Of a DNA stretch of 64,000 nt, positions 7,695 through 17,121 are shown piece after piece. The translations under genes were made by a program, and so were the position numbers. Every line of letters starts with the position of its first letter. Within the stretch, counting starts at the first letter, position 1. The stretch spans positions 2,108,001 to 2,172,000 of the forward strand of contig JBAGRR010000001.1 of NCBI GenBank assembly GCA_036924835.1, read 5' to 3'. Source of the stretch: Nitrobacteraceae bacterium AZCC 1564. Lineage in GTDB: Bacteria; Pseudomonadota; Alphaproteobacteria; Rhizobiales; Xanthobacteraceae. Below the pieces are notes generated by a model, which did not search any database, had not been told where the DNA came from, and was given only the letters and a program-made list of their open reading frames with translations.

Positions 7695-9143
7695 ATGATT
7701 CGCATTTCGACGATTTTCATCGCCATCTGCATGGTGTTGATCGCTGCTTCGTTTGGCATGTTGCTCTATGGCGTCGCGGGCCTCAACGTAATGGAATCCG
7801 CTGTCGTCGCGCTCGCCGCCCTCACATTCCTCATCCTGTACAATGCGGTCTCGATGCGGCTGCGCGACCGGAGCGACGTCGGCAGCCAGATCGCGGATCT
7901 GTCACGCGGCACCGCAGATCTCGCGCGTCAGGTCGGCGAAGTCGGCCGTCGCATGACCGCGATGGAAGTCCGTCTCATTGCGGCAGATACCAGCGGCCAG
8001 GAACGCATCAAGGCGATATCCGATGAGATCGGCGAGCTCAGCTCATTGCTGAATCAGCTGGCGAGTTCCATCGCAACTCACGAAGATATCCTGGCCAACG
8101 TAACGCCCTCGAATGCGGCCAAGACCTTCTCTTCGCCTCCCGCAGCCTCAGACGCTCCACGCACCAGCTCCAGCAAGCTGATTGAGCCGTCCAAACCCGC
8201 CGAAGTTTCGAAGGCAGTCGACGGGCCGCCCACCCCGGCCAATGTCAACAATGCCCAGATGCTGGTGGCCGTTAAAAATGCGATCGAGGCCAACCGTCTC
8301 GATATCTATCTCCAGCCGATGGTGACGCTGCCTCAGCGCAAGATCCGGTTCTATGAAGCCATGTCGCGCCTGCGCGACGACAAGGAACACGTCCTCACCG
8401 CCGGCGATTTCATGGGCACCGCGGAAGTTGCCGGTCTGATGGGGCAGATCGACAACCTCGTGCTGCTTCGCTGCGTGCAGGTGCTGCGGCGATTGATGGT
8501 CCGCAACAAGGATGTCGGCATCTTCTGCAACCTGTCGGCCGCGACTCTTGGCAATGCATCCGAGTTCAATCAGTGCCGCGACTTCCTTGAGGCCAATCGG
8601 GCGCTTGCGCCCTACCTTATCCTTGAATTCAAGCAGAACACCTTCCGCCATCTCGGGCCGTTGGAAAGTGAACATCTGGCGACGCTGAAACGCCTTGGTT
8701 ACGGCTTCTCCATCGACAACGTCACTGACCTCCGGATTGATGGCCGCGACCTTGCCGATCGCGGCGTTCGCTTCCTAAAGGTTCCGGCGACGCTGCTACT
8801 CGATCAGAAGCAGCTGTCATCCACGGACATTCATGCAGCCGATCTGTCCAATCTGCTTGGCCGTTTTGGAATCGATCTCGTCGCTGAACGAATTGAAGGT
8901 GAGCGCTCCGTTGTCGACCTTCTGGACTACGACGTTCGTTTCGGCCAGGGCTTCCTGTTCTCACCGCCTCGCCCATTGCGCCCAGAAGGGATCGCATCGG
9001 ACGGCGCGGCCGAAACCGCTCAATCATCCTCGCCAAAGGGCGAGAAGGCTGCTACGGAGAAGGCCACCGAGCCGGTCGCTGCGGACAATGTTCGGGTTAC
9101 CGGTAATGCGGCGCTGGTGCGCCGCGCCTCTGCCCTCACCTAA
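7695..9143 (+). CDS. Membrane-anchored degenerate EAL-domain protein, TipF-like
   Basis: 482 residues. Two hydrophobic segments lie at about 5-27 and 34-50. A helical, coiled-coil-like stretch follows (about 55-140), then a Pro/Ser linker, then an EAL domain (about 195-440). The EAL signature reads YEAMSRLR, and VLVLLR, NLSAATL and ILEFKQN are recognisable. The metal-binding DDFG loop is replaced by IDNVTD, so phosphodiesterase activity is doubtful and c-di-GMP sensing more likely. Two membrane segments, a coiled coil and a non-catalytic EAL domain are the layout of Caulobacter TipF, a flagellar assembly regulator. That identity is inference. The gene directly precedes the HAD hydrolase gene with a 9-bp gap, so they form an operon. 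Confidence 0.8.
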   Translation: MIRISTIFIAICMVLIAASFGMLLYGVAGLNVMESAVVALAALTFLILYNAVSMRLRDRSDVGSQIADLSRGTADLARQVGEVGRRMTAMEVRLIAADTSGQERIKAISDEIGELSSLLNQLASSIATHEDILANVTPSNAAKTFSSPPAASDAPRTSSSKLIEPSKPAEVSKAVDGPPTPANVNNAQMLVAVKNAIEANRLDIYLQPMVTLPQRKIRFYEAMSRLRDDKEHVLTAGDFMGTAEVAGLMGQIDNLVLLRCVQVLRRLMVRNKDVGIFCNLSAATLGNASEFNQCRDFLEANRALAPYLILEFKQNTFRHLGPLESEHLATLKRLGYGFSIDNVTDLRIDGRDLADRGVRFLKVPATLLLDQKQLSSTDIHAADLSNLLGRFGIDLVAERIEGERSVVDLLDYDVRFGQGFLFSPPRPLRPEGIASDGAAETAQSSSPKGEKAATEKATEPVAADNVRVTGNAALVRRASALT

Positions 9144-9152
9144 TTGGATTTC

Positions 9153-10028
9153 ATGACTGCACCTTCCGTCAGCACGTTGCGTTTCGTTGACCATCTGCAA
9201 GAACTCACCCCGCAAACCGACATCATCCTCAGCGATATCTGGGGCGTGATTCACGATGGGCTGAATGGCTTTCCCGGCCCCTGCAAAACGCTCGAGACCT
9301 TCCGCAAACAAGGCGGCACGGTGATCATGATCACCAATGCGCCACGGCCTGCCGATTCCGTGCAGCGCCAGTTGCGCAAGATGAACATCTCCGACGACAC
9401 CTACGATGCCATCGTGTCATCAGGCGATCTGGCGCGGAACTACGTTGCATCTCACCTGAACAAGTCGGTGTTTCAGATCGGCCCTGACCGCGACAATCCC
9501 ATCTTCCGGGAACTGGATGTCACCTTCGCTCCTCTCGAGGAGGCCGACTACATCGTCTGCACGGGACCCTTTAACGACGAAATCGAGACCGCCGAAGACT
9601 ACCGGGACATGATGATACAGGCGCGCGAGCGAAACCTGACCTTCATCTGCGCCAATCCCGACATCATTGTCGAACGCGGTGACAGGCTAATCTACTGCGC
9701 GGGCGCCATCGCGGAGCTTTACCGCGAACTTGGTGGAGACGTGCTGTTCTACGGCAAGCCGCACCGCCCAATCTATGACCGCGCGCTCGAGCTCGCGGCG
9801 GCCAAGCGCGGGAAAGCAACCCCTCTAAATCGCGTTCTTGCCATCGGCGACTCGGTTCGCACCGATTTGACCGGTGCCAACACCATGGGACTCGAATGCC
9901 TCTTCGTCACGCGCGGGATTCATTCAGCCGACTTCGCGGATATTGAGGAGATCGACGAATTCGCAATACGGCGTTTGTTTGGCGACGCCAAGCCACCTCG
10001 CGCGCTGACGCGGGATCTGCAGTGGTAA
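9153..10028 (+). CDS. HAD-superfamily class IIA hydrolase (TIGR01459 type)
   Basis: 291 residues from ATG 9153; a TTG at 9144 would add three residues. HAD motifs appear in order: ILSDIWGVIHDG (motif I, nucleophile Asp), MITNAPRP (motif II), and YGKPHRPIY with AIGDSVRTDLTGAN (motifs III and IV). The spacing between motifs II and III, with a large cap, fits class IIA enzymes such as NagD. It is probably a phosphatase acting on a small sugar or nucleotide phosphate; no substrate can be assigned. It is co-transcribed with the EAL protein gene upstream. This pairing recurs in related bacteria as far as I recall. Confidence 0.85.
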   Translation: MTAPSVSTLRFVDHLQELTPQTDIILSDIWGVIHDGLNGFPGPCKTLETFRKQGGTVIMITNAPRPADSVQRQLRKMNISDDTYDAIVSSGDLARNYVASHLNKSVFQIGPDRDNPIFRELDVTFAPLEEADYIVCTGPFNDEIETAEDYRDMMIQARERNLTFICANPDIIVERGDRLIYCAGAIAELYRELGGDVLFYGKPHRPIYDRALELAAAKRGKATPLNRVLAIGDSVRTDLTGANTMGLECLFVTRGIHSADFADIEEIDEFAIRRLFGDAKPPRALTRDLQW

Positions 10029-10076
10029 ATCCGTGAGCGGGAACGCTGTCCCTCAGCCACGGGACATGCAAATGAA

Positions 10077-10099
10077 ATGCCCGGCACGAGGCCGGGCAT
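10077..10099. terminator. Convergent-gene terminator hairpin
   Basis: ATGCCCGGC (10077-10085) pairs with GCCGGGCAT (10091-10099). On the minus strand it runs into TTTCATTT, so it best terminates the CheY-like gene, but it also lies 49 bp beyond the HAD gene stop and may serve both. Confidence 0.65.
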
Positions 10100-10147
10100 C
10101 AGACACCTTGAGACAGGTGCAACGCTTGGAGGCGTCTCTGGGAGCGG

Positions 10148-10543
10148 TTACGCCGGAACGTTGTCCGGGAACACGGCTTCGATCTTGGTCTTGAGCGTCG
10201 CCGCATTGAACGGCTTCACGATGTAGTTGTTCACGCCAGCCTTCTTGGCTGCGATCACGTTCTCGGTCTTGGACTCCGCCGTGATCATGATGAAAGGCGT
10301 GGTGGCGAGATTGGGATCGCCGCGGACTTCCTTGAGCAGGTCGTAACCGGTCATTGGCTCCATGTTCCAGTCGGAGATCACGAGGCCGTATTTCTTCGTA
10401 CGCATCTTGCTAAGCGCGGCGGATCCATCGCTGGCGTCATCGATATTCTCGAAGCCGAGCTGCTTAAGAAGATTGCGGATGATGCGGATCATGGTGTTGT
10501 AGTCATCGACCACCAGAACCGACATCGATAAATCCATGGCCAT
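10148..10543 (-). CDS. CheY-like single-domain response regulator
   Basis: 131 residues, a receiver domain alone. Acidic pocket Asp13-Asp14 (VVDDYNTM), phosphoacceptor Asp58 (VISDWNMEP), Thr88 (MITAES) and Lys110 (IVKPF) are all in place, so it should be phosphorylated. The DWNMEPMTG loop is typical of chemotaxis CheY proteins that bind the flagellar switch. No chemotaxis genes are nearby, but orphan cheY genes are common in this group. GGGAG lies ten bases upstream of the chosen ATG. The role in motility is inferred from family membership. Confidence 0.88.
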   Translation of the reverse strand: MAMDLSMSVLVVDDYNTMIRIIRNLLKQLGFENIDDASDGSAALSKMRTKKYGLVISDWNMEPMTGYDLLKEVRGDPNLATTPFIMITAESKTENVIAAKKAGVNNYIVKPFNAATLKTKIEAVFPDNVPA

Positions 10544-10774
10544 CGCTGTTTTTCTCCCTCAAACGCAGCAACCGGCTTGCGTCTTGAACACGTCACAAAT
10601 CGGCTTCTGCCGACCCGTCTTGATTGTTGGACCGTAGCAGCCGGGCTTAAACAGCCCGTTAATCGGGCGTGTCAGAAATCCTGCAAGTTGCTTCAGGTTG
10701 AGCCATCTCTTGACACCAACTACGCCACCGGGTCACGGTCTTCGCCAACCCTGCTTCAAAACATCCTTTCCAAT

Positions 10775-11749
10775 ATGCAAACGAAGACATTCAAAGTCAT
10801 TCGCGACACCACGCCCCCAAGCGAGATCGTCAAAGGCGGGGTCGTTGCGCTCGGCAATTTCGACGGCGTGCATCTTGGTCACCGCGCAGTGATTGCTGCT
10901 GCGGTCGACATGGCACGCAAGCTGAAAAAGCCCGCTTTCGCGGTCACCTTCGAGCCTCATCCGCGGCATTTCTTCAGTCCGCACACGCCACAGTTCTGGC
11001 TGACGGACGAGACCGCCAAGCTGCGGTTGCTGGCAACGACGGGTCTCGACGGCGCCGTCATCATGACTTTCGACGCCGCGCGCGCCGGCACCACAGCGCA
11101 AGATTTTATTAATCACGATCTCATTGGCCGCCTTGGCGTGAGCGGCATTTCTGTCGGCTACGACTTCCATTTCGGCAAAGGCCGCAGTGGGTCGCCCTCG
11201 CTACTCGCCAGCGAAGCCCCGCGCTTAGGGATCGAAGTCCACATCCAGCCGCACGTCGATATTCTCGATCGTCCAGTCTCCTCAAGTGCTATTCGCATGG
11301 CGTTGGCCGAAGGACAGATCGGCGATGCGACCGCAATGCTTGGCGCGCCATGGTTCGTCACGGGTGAAGTCATTCATGGCGAAAAGCGCGGACGTAATCT
11401 CGGCTATCCAACCGCCAACATCCGCCTCGACAAGAATTGCGGGCTTCGGCACGGTATCTATGCCGTTCGCATTGGCCTCGGATCACACCGCTTCGATGGA
11501 GTGGCAAGCTTCGGCCGCCGTCCGACCTTCGACAACGGCGCACCATTGCTTGAGATATTCTTGTTCGACTTCAAGGGCGACCTCTACGGCAAGCAACTCG
11601 ATGTTGCATTCATCTCCTACATTCGTGACGAGCTGAAGTTCGACGGTATCGAACCGCTCATCCGCCAGATGGATGATGACAGCATGAAAGCTCGTGCCGC
11701 TCTGGCCGCCGCACCGGATGCTTTCCCCAATCTCGGAGAAATCGGCTGA
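10775..11749 (+). CDS. ribF: Bifunctional riboflavin kinase/FAD synthetase
   Basis: 324 residues from ATG 10775; the open frame extends 198 bp further up without protein character. The N-terminal nucleotidyltransferase domain shows VALGNFDGVHLGHRAV and VTFEPHPRHFF, and the SSSAIR motif follows. The C-terminal flavokinase domain shows EKRGRNLGYPTANIRL and GVASFGRRPTF. It phosphorylates riboflavin to FMN and then adenylates it to FAD. The gene heads a same-strand group ribF - acetyltransferase - ileS, with lspA after element B. This ribF-ileS-lspA neighbourhood is widespread in proteobacteria. I see no FMN riboswitch in the 231 bp upstream. Confidence 0.96.
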   Translation: MQTKTFKVIRDTTPPSEIVKGGVVALGNFDGVHLGHRAVIAAAVDMARKLKKPAFAVTFEPHPRHFFSPHTPQFWLTDETAKLRLLATTGLDGAVIMTFDAARAGTTAQDFINHDLIGRLGVSGISVGYDFHFGKGRSGSPSLLASEAPRLGIEVHIQPHVDILDRPVSSSAIRMALAEGQIGDATAMLGAPWFVTGEVIHGEKRGRNLGYPTANIRLDKNCGLRHGIYAVRIGLGSHRFDGVASFGRRPTFDNGAPLLEIFLFDFKGDLYGKQLDVAFISYIRDELKFDGIEPLIRQMDDDSMKARAALAAAPDAFPNLGEIG

Positions 11750-11769
11750 GCAAGACCGAAAAACAGAAG

Positions 11770-12306
11770 ATGCTTGCGGGTGAATTGTATCGCCCTGACG
11801 CGCCGGAGATTGTCTCGGATCAGGCGATCACGGCCAAATGGCTGGCGCGCTATAATTCCGCAGCGGGATCGGCGCCCGATGTAATGCGGATGATCCTCGC
11901 CGAACGGCTGGCGGCGATGGGGGCGAACGTCGTGATCCGGCCGCCGTTCTTCTGCGACTACGGTTACAACATCCGTCTTGGTGACGGTGTTTTTCTGAAT
12001 TTCAACTGCGTCATCCTCGATGTGGTCGAAGTGGCCATCGGCGACCGCACGCAGATCGGCCCGGCGGTGCAGATTTATGCCGCTGACCATCCGAGGGACG
12101 CCACGACACGGCGCGCGGGCCTCGAATTTGGGCGCCCGGTGCGCATCGGCAGCGATGTCTGGATCGGCGGCGGCAGTATCATTCTGCCGGGCGTCACCAT
12201 CGGTGACGGGGCCGTGATCGGAGCCGGCAGCGTCGTCACACGCGATGTCTCCGCCCATAAGACAGTGGCGGGAAATCCCGCCCGCCCGATAGGCCCCAGC
12301 AGCTAA
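11770..12306 (+). CDS. Maltose/galactoside-type O-acetyltransferase, possible CTG start upstream
   Basis: 178 residues from the first ATG. The left-handed beta-helix hexapeptide repeats are obvious ([39 protein letters not shown]). The catalytic His is in YAADHPRD and the typical end AGNPARPIG is present. It should transfer acetyl from acetyl-CoA to a sugar or related hydroxyl; the true acceptor is unknown. Homologs normally begin [15 protein letters not shown]. Here codons for SKTEKQK precede the first ATG in frame, but the expected ATG is CTG (11746-11748), overlapping the ribF stop as CTGA. Initiation at CTG would give 186 residues coupled to ribF. Confidence 0.87.
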   Translation: MLAGELYRPDAPEIVSDQAITAKWLARYNSAAGSAPDVMRMILAERLAAMGANVVIRPPFFCDYGYNIRLGDGVFLNFNCVILDVVEVAIGDRTQIGPAVQIYAADHPRDATTRRAGLEFGRPVRIGSDVWIGGGSIILPGVTIGDGAVIGAGSVVTRDVSAHKTVAGNPARPIGPSS

Positions 12307-12380
12307 ATCCACCCGTCCACCCGGGCATTTTACCCGAACCGGGTTTCCACTTCCCGCCAAAACGCGCTATTCACCCCGCC

Positions 12381-15356
12381 ATGACCGAAAAGCCCAAATC
12401 CGACGCCGCCGATTATTCCAAAACCCTCTATCTGCCGCAGACGGATTTCCCGATGCGCGCGGGCTTGCCCCAGCGCGAACCGGAAATTCTGGCGCGATGG
12501 AACAAGATGGACCTCTATAAGCAGCTCCGCGAAACCGCGAAGTCGCGCCCAAAATTCGTGCTGCACGACGGCCCACCATACGCCAACGGCAACATTCACA
12601 TCGGTCATGCGCTCAACAAGATCCTCAAGGATGTGGTGACCAAGAGCCAGCAGATGCTGGGCCATGACTCGAATTACGTGCCTGGCTGGGACTGCCACGG
12701 TCTGCCGATCGAATGGAAAATCGAGGAGGAATACCGCTCCAAGGGCAAGAACAAGGACGCGGTTCCAGTCATCGAGTTCCGCCGCGAGTGCCGTGCCTTC
12801 GCGGAGAAGTGGATCGATGTCCAGCGCGAGGAGTTCAAGCGGCTCGGGGTGATTGGCGACTGGGCTCACCCCTACACCACCATGAACTATTTCGCCGAAG
12901 CCCAGATCGCGCGCGAACTGATGAAGTTCGCCGCGAACGGCACGCTGTACCGCGGCTCCAAGCCCGTCATGTGGAGTGTCGTCGAAAAGACTGCGCTGGC
13001 CGAAGCGGAGGTGGAGTACGAGGACTACACCTCGGACACCGTCTGGGTGAAATTTCCGGTCGCAGCTTCCTACGGTCGATTAGCTAATGCCTCGGTCGTC
13101 ATCTGGACGACCACGCCATGGACTCTGCCCGGCAACCGCGCCATCAGCTTCTCGCCGAAGATTGCCTACGGTCTGTACAAAGTGACCGATGCTCCGGCAG
13201 ACAACTGGGCAAAAGCCGGTGATCTTCTCATTCTCGCGGACAAGCTTGCGGAGGATGTCTTCAAGCAGGCGCGCGTCACGGCCTTTGAAAAGGTCAGCGA
13301 TGTTTCTGCCGACATCCTGGACGCGGTTGAGTGCGTGCATCCGTTGAAGGGGCTTGATGGCGGCTACGAATTTACCGTGCCGCTGCTGGCAGGCGATCAC
13401 GTCACCGATGATACCGGCACCGGGTTCGTGCACACCGCGCCGGGCCACGGACGTGAAGACTTCGACATCTGGACAGCAAATGCCCGTGAGCTCAATGCAC
13501 GCGGCATCAACGTCGCGATTCCCTACACGGTCGACGCCAACGGCGCACTGACCGAGCAGGCGCCGGGCTTCACCGGAAAACGCGTCATCAACGACAAGGG
13601 CGAAAAGGGCGACGCCAACGAAAGCATCATCAAGGCACTCGTCGAGCGCGGCATGCTACTTGCGCGTGGCCGTCTTAAACACCAGTACCCGCATTCGTGG
13701 CGCTCTAAGAAGCCGGTGATCTTCCGCAACACGCCGCAATGGTTCATTGCGATGGACAAGGACATTGCGGTTGCCGGCAAGGCGAAGTCTGGCGACACGC
13801 TGCGCGCCCGTGCGTTGCAAGCGATTTCCGTCACCCGCTGGGTGCCCGAGCAAGGTCAGAACCGCATCACCGGCATGATCTCCGGCCGCCCCGACTGGGT
13901 GGTGTCGCGGCAGCGCGCATGGGGCGTGCCGATCACCGTGTTTGTGCGTGAGAAAGGCGACGGCTCTGCAGAGATCCTGCAGGACGAAGCCGTCAACAAA
14001 TGCATCGCCGACGCTTTCGAGCAGGAAGGCGCCGACGCGTGGTACGCGGAAGGCGCTCGCGAGCGCTTCCTCGGCTCCCATGCCCACGAGGAATGGAAGA
14101 AGGTCGACGACATTCTCGACGTCTGGTTTGATTCCGGCTCCACGCATGCATTCGTGCTCGAAGATCCGGTGCACTTCCCCGGGTTCGCCGGCATCAAGCG
14201 CAAGGTCGATGGCGGGCAGGATACAGTGATGTATCTCGAAGGCAGCGACCAGCATCGCGGCTGGTTTCACTCCTCGCTGCTCGAAAGCTGCGGCACGCGT
14301 GGCCGCGCGCCCTACGATGTGGTGCTCACCCACGGCTTCACGCTCGACGAGCACGGCCGCAAGATGTCGAAGTCTCTTGGCAACACCGTCGAGCCCCAGA
14401 AGGTGATCAAAGACTCCGGCGCAGACATCCTGCGGCTGTGGGTGTGCGCGACCGACTATGCCGACGACCAGCGTATCGGACCGGAGATTCTCAAGAACAC
14501 GATCGAGACCTACCGCAAGCTCCGCAACACCATCCGCTGGATGCTGGGCAGTCTTGCGCATTTCCGTGACGAGGATCGGATCAAGGCCGACGACATGCCG
14601 GAGCTCGAGCGGCTGATGCTACATCGTCTGTCGGAGGTCGATGAGGTGGTGCGGCAAGCCTATGCCGATTTCGACTACAAGACCGTGGTCGCGACGCTCG
14701 CCGCGTTCATGAACACCGAGTTGTCGGCGTTCTACTTCGACGTCCGCAAGGACACGCTGTATTGTGACCCGCCGTCTTCAATTGCACGCAAATCGGCCCT
14801 GACGGTTATCGACTATCTGTTCCGCGCCATCATCACATGGCTCGCACCAATTCTGAGCTTCACTGCGGAAGAGGCCTGGATGTCGCGCTACGGCCAGTCT
14901 GCCGGGTCGGTACATCTTGAGTTGTTCCAGCATGTGCTCGCAGCTTGGCGCAATGATGCTCTCGCAAAAAAATGGGAAACCATTCGCGACGTCCGCCGCG
15001 TGGTGACAGGCGCGCTGGAGATCGAACGCGCCGCCAAGCGCATCGGTTCATCGCTGGAAGCTTCGCCGCTGGTTTACGTATCGGACAAGGCGATCTTCGC
15101 GACGCTGTTCGATGTCGATCTGGCGGAGGTGAGCATCACATCCAACGCGATGGTGTCGAACGAGGATGCGCCAGCAGGTGCATTCAGATTGAACGACGTG
15201 CCGGGCGTGGCCGTCGTGGTGGAAAGGGCGGTCGGCACCAAGTGCGCACGCTCCTGGAAAATCCTGCCGACGGTCGGAGACGATCCGGAATACCCGGACG
15301 TGACACCGCGCGATGCTCAGGCCCTGCGTGAGCTTAAGGCATTAGGGCTCGTCTAA
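12381..15356 (+). CDS. ileS: Isoleucine-tRNA ligase
   Basis: 991 residues. The class I signatures are present: HIGHALNK (preceded by [10 protein letters not shown]) and [20 protein letters not shown] and the editing-domain stretch [13 protein letters not shown] are also diagnostic. It charges tRNA-Ile and hydrolyses misacylated valine. The C-terminus reads [17 protein letters not shown], where E. coli IleRS has a four-cysteine zinc site. Only one of those Cys is kept here, so this enzyme probably lacks the C-terminal zinc. The gene lies 74 bp after the acetyltransferase gene on the same strand and is followed 22 bp later by repeat element B. Confidence 0.97.
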   Translation: MTEKPKSDAADYSKTLYLPQTDFPMRAGLPQREPEILARWNKMDLYKQLRETAKSRPKFVLHDGPPYANGNIHIGHALNKILKDVVTKSQQMLGHDSNYVPGWDCHGLPIEWKIEEEYRSKGKNKDAVPVIEFRRECRAFAEKWIDVQREEFKRLGVIGDWAHPYTTMNYFAEAQIARELMKFAANGTLYRGSKPVMWSVVEKTALAEAEVEYEDYTSDTVWVKFPVAASYGRLANASVVIWTTTPWTLPGNRAISFSPKIAYGLYKVTDAPADNWAKAGDLLILADKLAEDVFKQARVTAFEKVSDVSADILDAVECVHPLKGLDGGYEFTVPLLAGDHVTDDTGTGFVHTAPGHGREDFDIWTANARELNARGINVAIPYTVDANGALTEQAPGFTGKRVINDKGEKGDANESIIKALVERGMLLARGRLKHQYPHSWRSKKPVIFRNTPQWFIAMDKDIAVAGKAKSGDTLRARALQAISVTRWVPEQGQNRITGMISGRPDWVVSRQRAWGVPITVFVREKGDGSAEILQDEAVNKCIADAFEQEGADAWYAEGARERFLGSHAHEEWKKVDDILDVWFDSGSTHAFVLEDPVHFPGFAGIKRKVDGGQDTVMYLEGSDQHRGWFHSSLLESCGTRGRAPYDVVLTHGFTLDEHGRKMSKSLGNTVEPQKVIKDSGADILRLWVCATDYADDQRIGPEILKNTIETYRKLRNTIRWMLGSLAHFRDEDRIKADDMPELERLMLHRLSEVDEVVRQAYADFDYKTVVATLAAFMNTELSAFYFDVRKDTLYCDPPSSIARKSALTVIDYLFRAIITWLAPILSFTAEEAWMSRYGQSAGSVHLELFQHVLAAWRNDALAKKWETIRDVRRVVTGALEIERAAKRIGSSLEASPLVYVSDKAIFATLFDVDLAEVSITSNAMVSNEDAPAGAFRLNDVPGVAVVVERAVGTKCARSWKILPTVGDDPEYPDVTPRDAQALRELKALGLV

Positions 15357-15378
15357 CCTTTCGGGTCAGACCTCTGTC

Positions 15379-15545
15379 CTAGTGTGGTGGTTCAGAAGTT
15401 CGCTTCATTTTCTCGGCGAGTCCTTCAGGCGAACTTCTGAACCTAAACCACACTAGAATCATAGGTTTGCTAGTGTCCTTTCGAATCCGAAGTTCGCTAC
15501 GGGACACGCTGCATTATGAGGCGAACTTCGGATTCAGGACACTAG
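15379..15545. repeat. CTAG dual-hairpin element, copy B
   Basis: Hairpin 1 (15379-15456) runs CTAGTGTGG...CCACACTAG and has a perfect 15-bp stem GGTTCAGAAGTTCGC (15389-15403 with 15429-15443). The linker is 13 bp (15457-15469, ending TTTG). Hairpin 2 (15470-15545) runs CTAGTGTCC...GGACACTAG with a perfect 15-bp stem GAATCCGAAGTTCGC (15483-15497 with 15521-15535). All four ends are intact CTAG. This is the cleanest copy and serves as the reference orientation (GTGG hairpin, linker, GTCC hairpin). It separates ileS from lspA. Confidence 0.95.
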
Positions 15546-15644
15546 TGGTCACATCTTTGAGATCGCCGGGACAAGAAAACCGTAGATATGCGGCGCAAGG
15601 CCGGGCATGACGAATGATGTTCTGCCGCGAATACGAGGCGTTTG

Positions 15645-16145
15645 ATGTCTCCCCTCTTCCGATCCGGGCTCATCGCCGCCATTGCTACGCTCGTGCTCGA
15701 TCAGGCATCGAAGCTGTGGCTACTCAACGTATTCCAGCTTGGCCGCCGGGGTGCTGTGACGGTGACCCCGTTCTTCGAGCTCGTGCTCGCCTGGAATACG
15801 GGGATCAGTTATGGCTGGTTCCAGGATTCGGGGCCGGTCGGCCAGGCTGTTCTGCTTGCGATCAAGGTCGTGGCCGTGATCGTGCTGGCGCTCTGGATGG
15901 CCCGCTCCGGCACACGTTTAGCTGTAATCGGCCTGGGGCTGATTATCGGGGGGGCCATCGGCAATGGAATCGACCGATTGGCCTATGGCGCCGTGGTCGA
16001 TTTTGCCCTTTTCCACATCGAGATCGGCGGAAAAACCTACAACTGGTACGTGTTTAACCTTGCCGATGTGGCGATCGTTGCCGGGGTAGCGGCCCTCCTG
16101 TATGACTCATTTGTGAGCCCCAACGCCGCAAAAACGCCCTCATAA
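15645..16145 (+). CDS. lspA: Lipoprotein signal peptidase (signal peptidase II)
   Basis: 166 residues from ATG 15645 with GAGG five bases upstream. Four hydrophobic segments span an inner-membrane protein of normal length. The catalytic aspartates are in GNGIDRLAYGAVVDF and FNLADVAI, the two conserved family blocks, and AWNTGISYGWF is the usual conserved region near residue 50. It removes signal peptides from prolipoproteins after diacylglyceryl transfer. It lies downstream of ileS as in many proteobacteria, but here the pair is split by element B, which could make lspA transcription partly independent. Confidence 0.95.
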   Translation: MSPLFRSGLIAAIATLVLDQASKLWLLNVFQLGRRGAVTVTPFFELVLAWNTGISYGWFQDSGPVGQAVLLAIKVVAVIVLALWMARSGTRLAVIGLGLIIGGAIGNGIDRLAYGAVVDFALFHIEIGGKTYNWYVFNLADVAIVAGVAALLYDSFVSPNAAKTPS

Positions 16146-16221
16146 CAACGGATAGGGCGTGCTAGATAGCGCAGGCTTGCGAAGTAGCAATGTCTGACAG
16201 CCCACGAGACAATGGATCAGG

Positions 16222-16983
16222 ATGAACGCAATGCGTGAGACCGACGGCAACGGTTCAGGTGCGACGTCATCAAAGCCACATCTCCTTCTTTGGCCCAAGA
16301 TGTGGGCCGCGGTCCGGCTGGCCGCCGTGCTGCTCGGCGTGGGCTTGGTCCTGGGTGCAGGACCTGTCCGGGCACAGGACGAAGAAGACGATCGGACTTT
16401 CGAGCAGAAGTTCATGGATAACATCATGAGCGGCCTCGGCGCCAAGCGGATGGAAGACAGCGGAATTGAATACCGCGAGCGTTCGCCACTGGTCGTTCCT
16501 TCCAAGATTGACCTGCCGCCGCCGGAAACCGGCAAGCCGAAGCTCGCTCCGAACTGGCCAAAGGACCCCGACGAGGCGGAGCGCAAAGCAGCCCGTGAAG
16601 CGCGCAAACAGAAGCCGGTGTCCCCGGAAGAAGCGCGTATGCCGCTGATGCCGAGCGAACTTGCGACGCGTGCGCCAAAAGGCAGCAGCAAGACCGTCGA
16701 CGATTCCAGCCCCGGAAGCAACAGTTCCGGCAGACCGCGCATGTTGATGCCGTCCGAGCTTGGCTACGTCGGCGGGCTGTTCACGAATCCGTTCTCCAGC
16801 AAGAAAAAGGAAGCTGCGAAGTTCGAGAAAGAGCCTGACCGCGACGAACTGACCCAGCCGCCGATAGGCTACCAGACGCCATCGCCCAACTTCGCCTACG
16901 GTCTGGGAGACGGTAAGCAAAAGCCCCCGAAGATGGTTTGCGACTCCGGTTCCGGCAAGTGCGAGAATATTTGGGATTATTGA
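16222..16983 (+). CDS. Hypothetical exported Pro/Lys-rich protein
   Basis: 253 residues. A hydrophobic segment (about residues 29-48) precedes VRAQDEED, so it is probably exported or anchored with a 28-residue cytoplasmic tail. The rest is hydrophilic and low in predicted structure, rich in Pro, Lys and Glu. LMPSEL occurs twice (in MPLMPSELATR and MLMPSELGYVGG), a small internal repeat. The end has two Cys in VCDSGSGKCENIWDY. I recognise no domain. A second ATG at 16231 with AGGA before it is an alternative start. It sits between lspA and two M16 peptidase genes in the same direction, so an envelope role is likely. Confidence 0.75.
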   Translation: MNAMRETDGNGSGATSSKPHLLLWPKMWAAVRLAAVLLGVGLVLGAGPVRAQDEEDDRTFEQKFMDNIMSGLGAKRMEDSGIEYRERSPLVVPSKIDLPPPETGKPKLAPNWPKDPDEAERKAAREARKQKPVSPEEARMPLMPSELATRAPKGSSKTVDDSSPGSNSSGRPRMLMPSELGYVGGLFTNPFSSKKKEAAKFEKEPDRDELTQPPIGYQTPSPNFAYGLGDGKQKPPKMVCDSGSGKCENIWDY

Positions 16984-17121
16984 TTCCAGGCGCCGTCCGG
17001 CTGATTGCTGGAGCTGAATGACCGCGATCCAAACCAGTGAGATCGTTTCAGGGCCTTGCAACGCCGCCTCTTGCGGCCCTGAGCTTGTCCCAGCGGTGTG
17101 TCCGCAGCCCGGGAACAAGTT

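Noticed and set aside
10577-10774. FMN riboswitch before ribF
   Set aside because: No conserved RFN sequence blocks could be recognised; only ordinary intergenic sequence with a possible TTGACA is visible.
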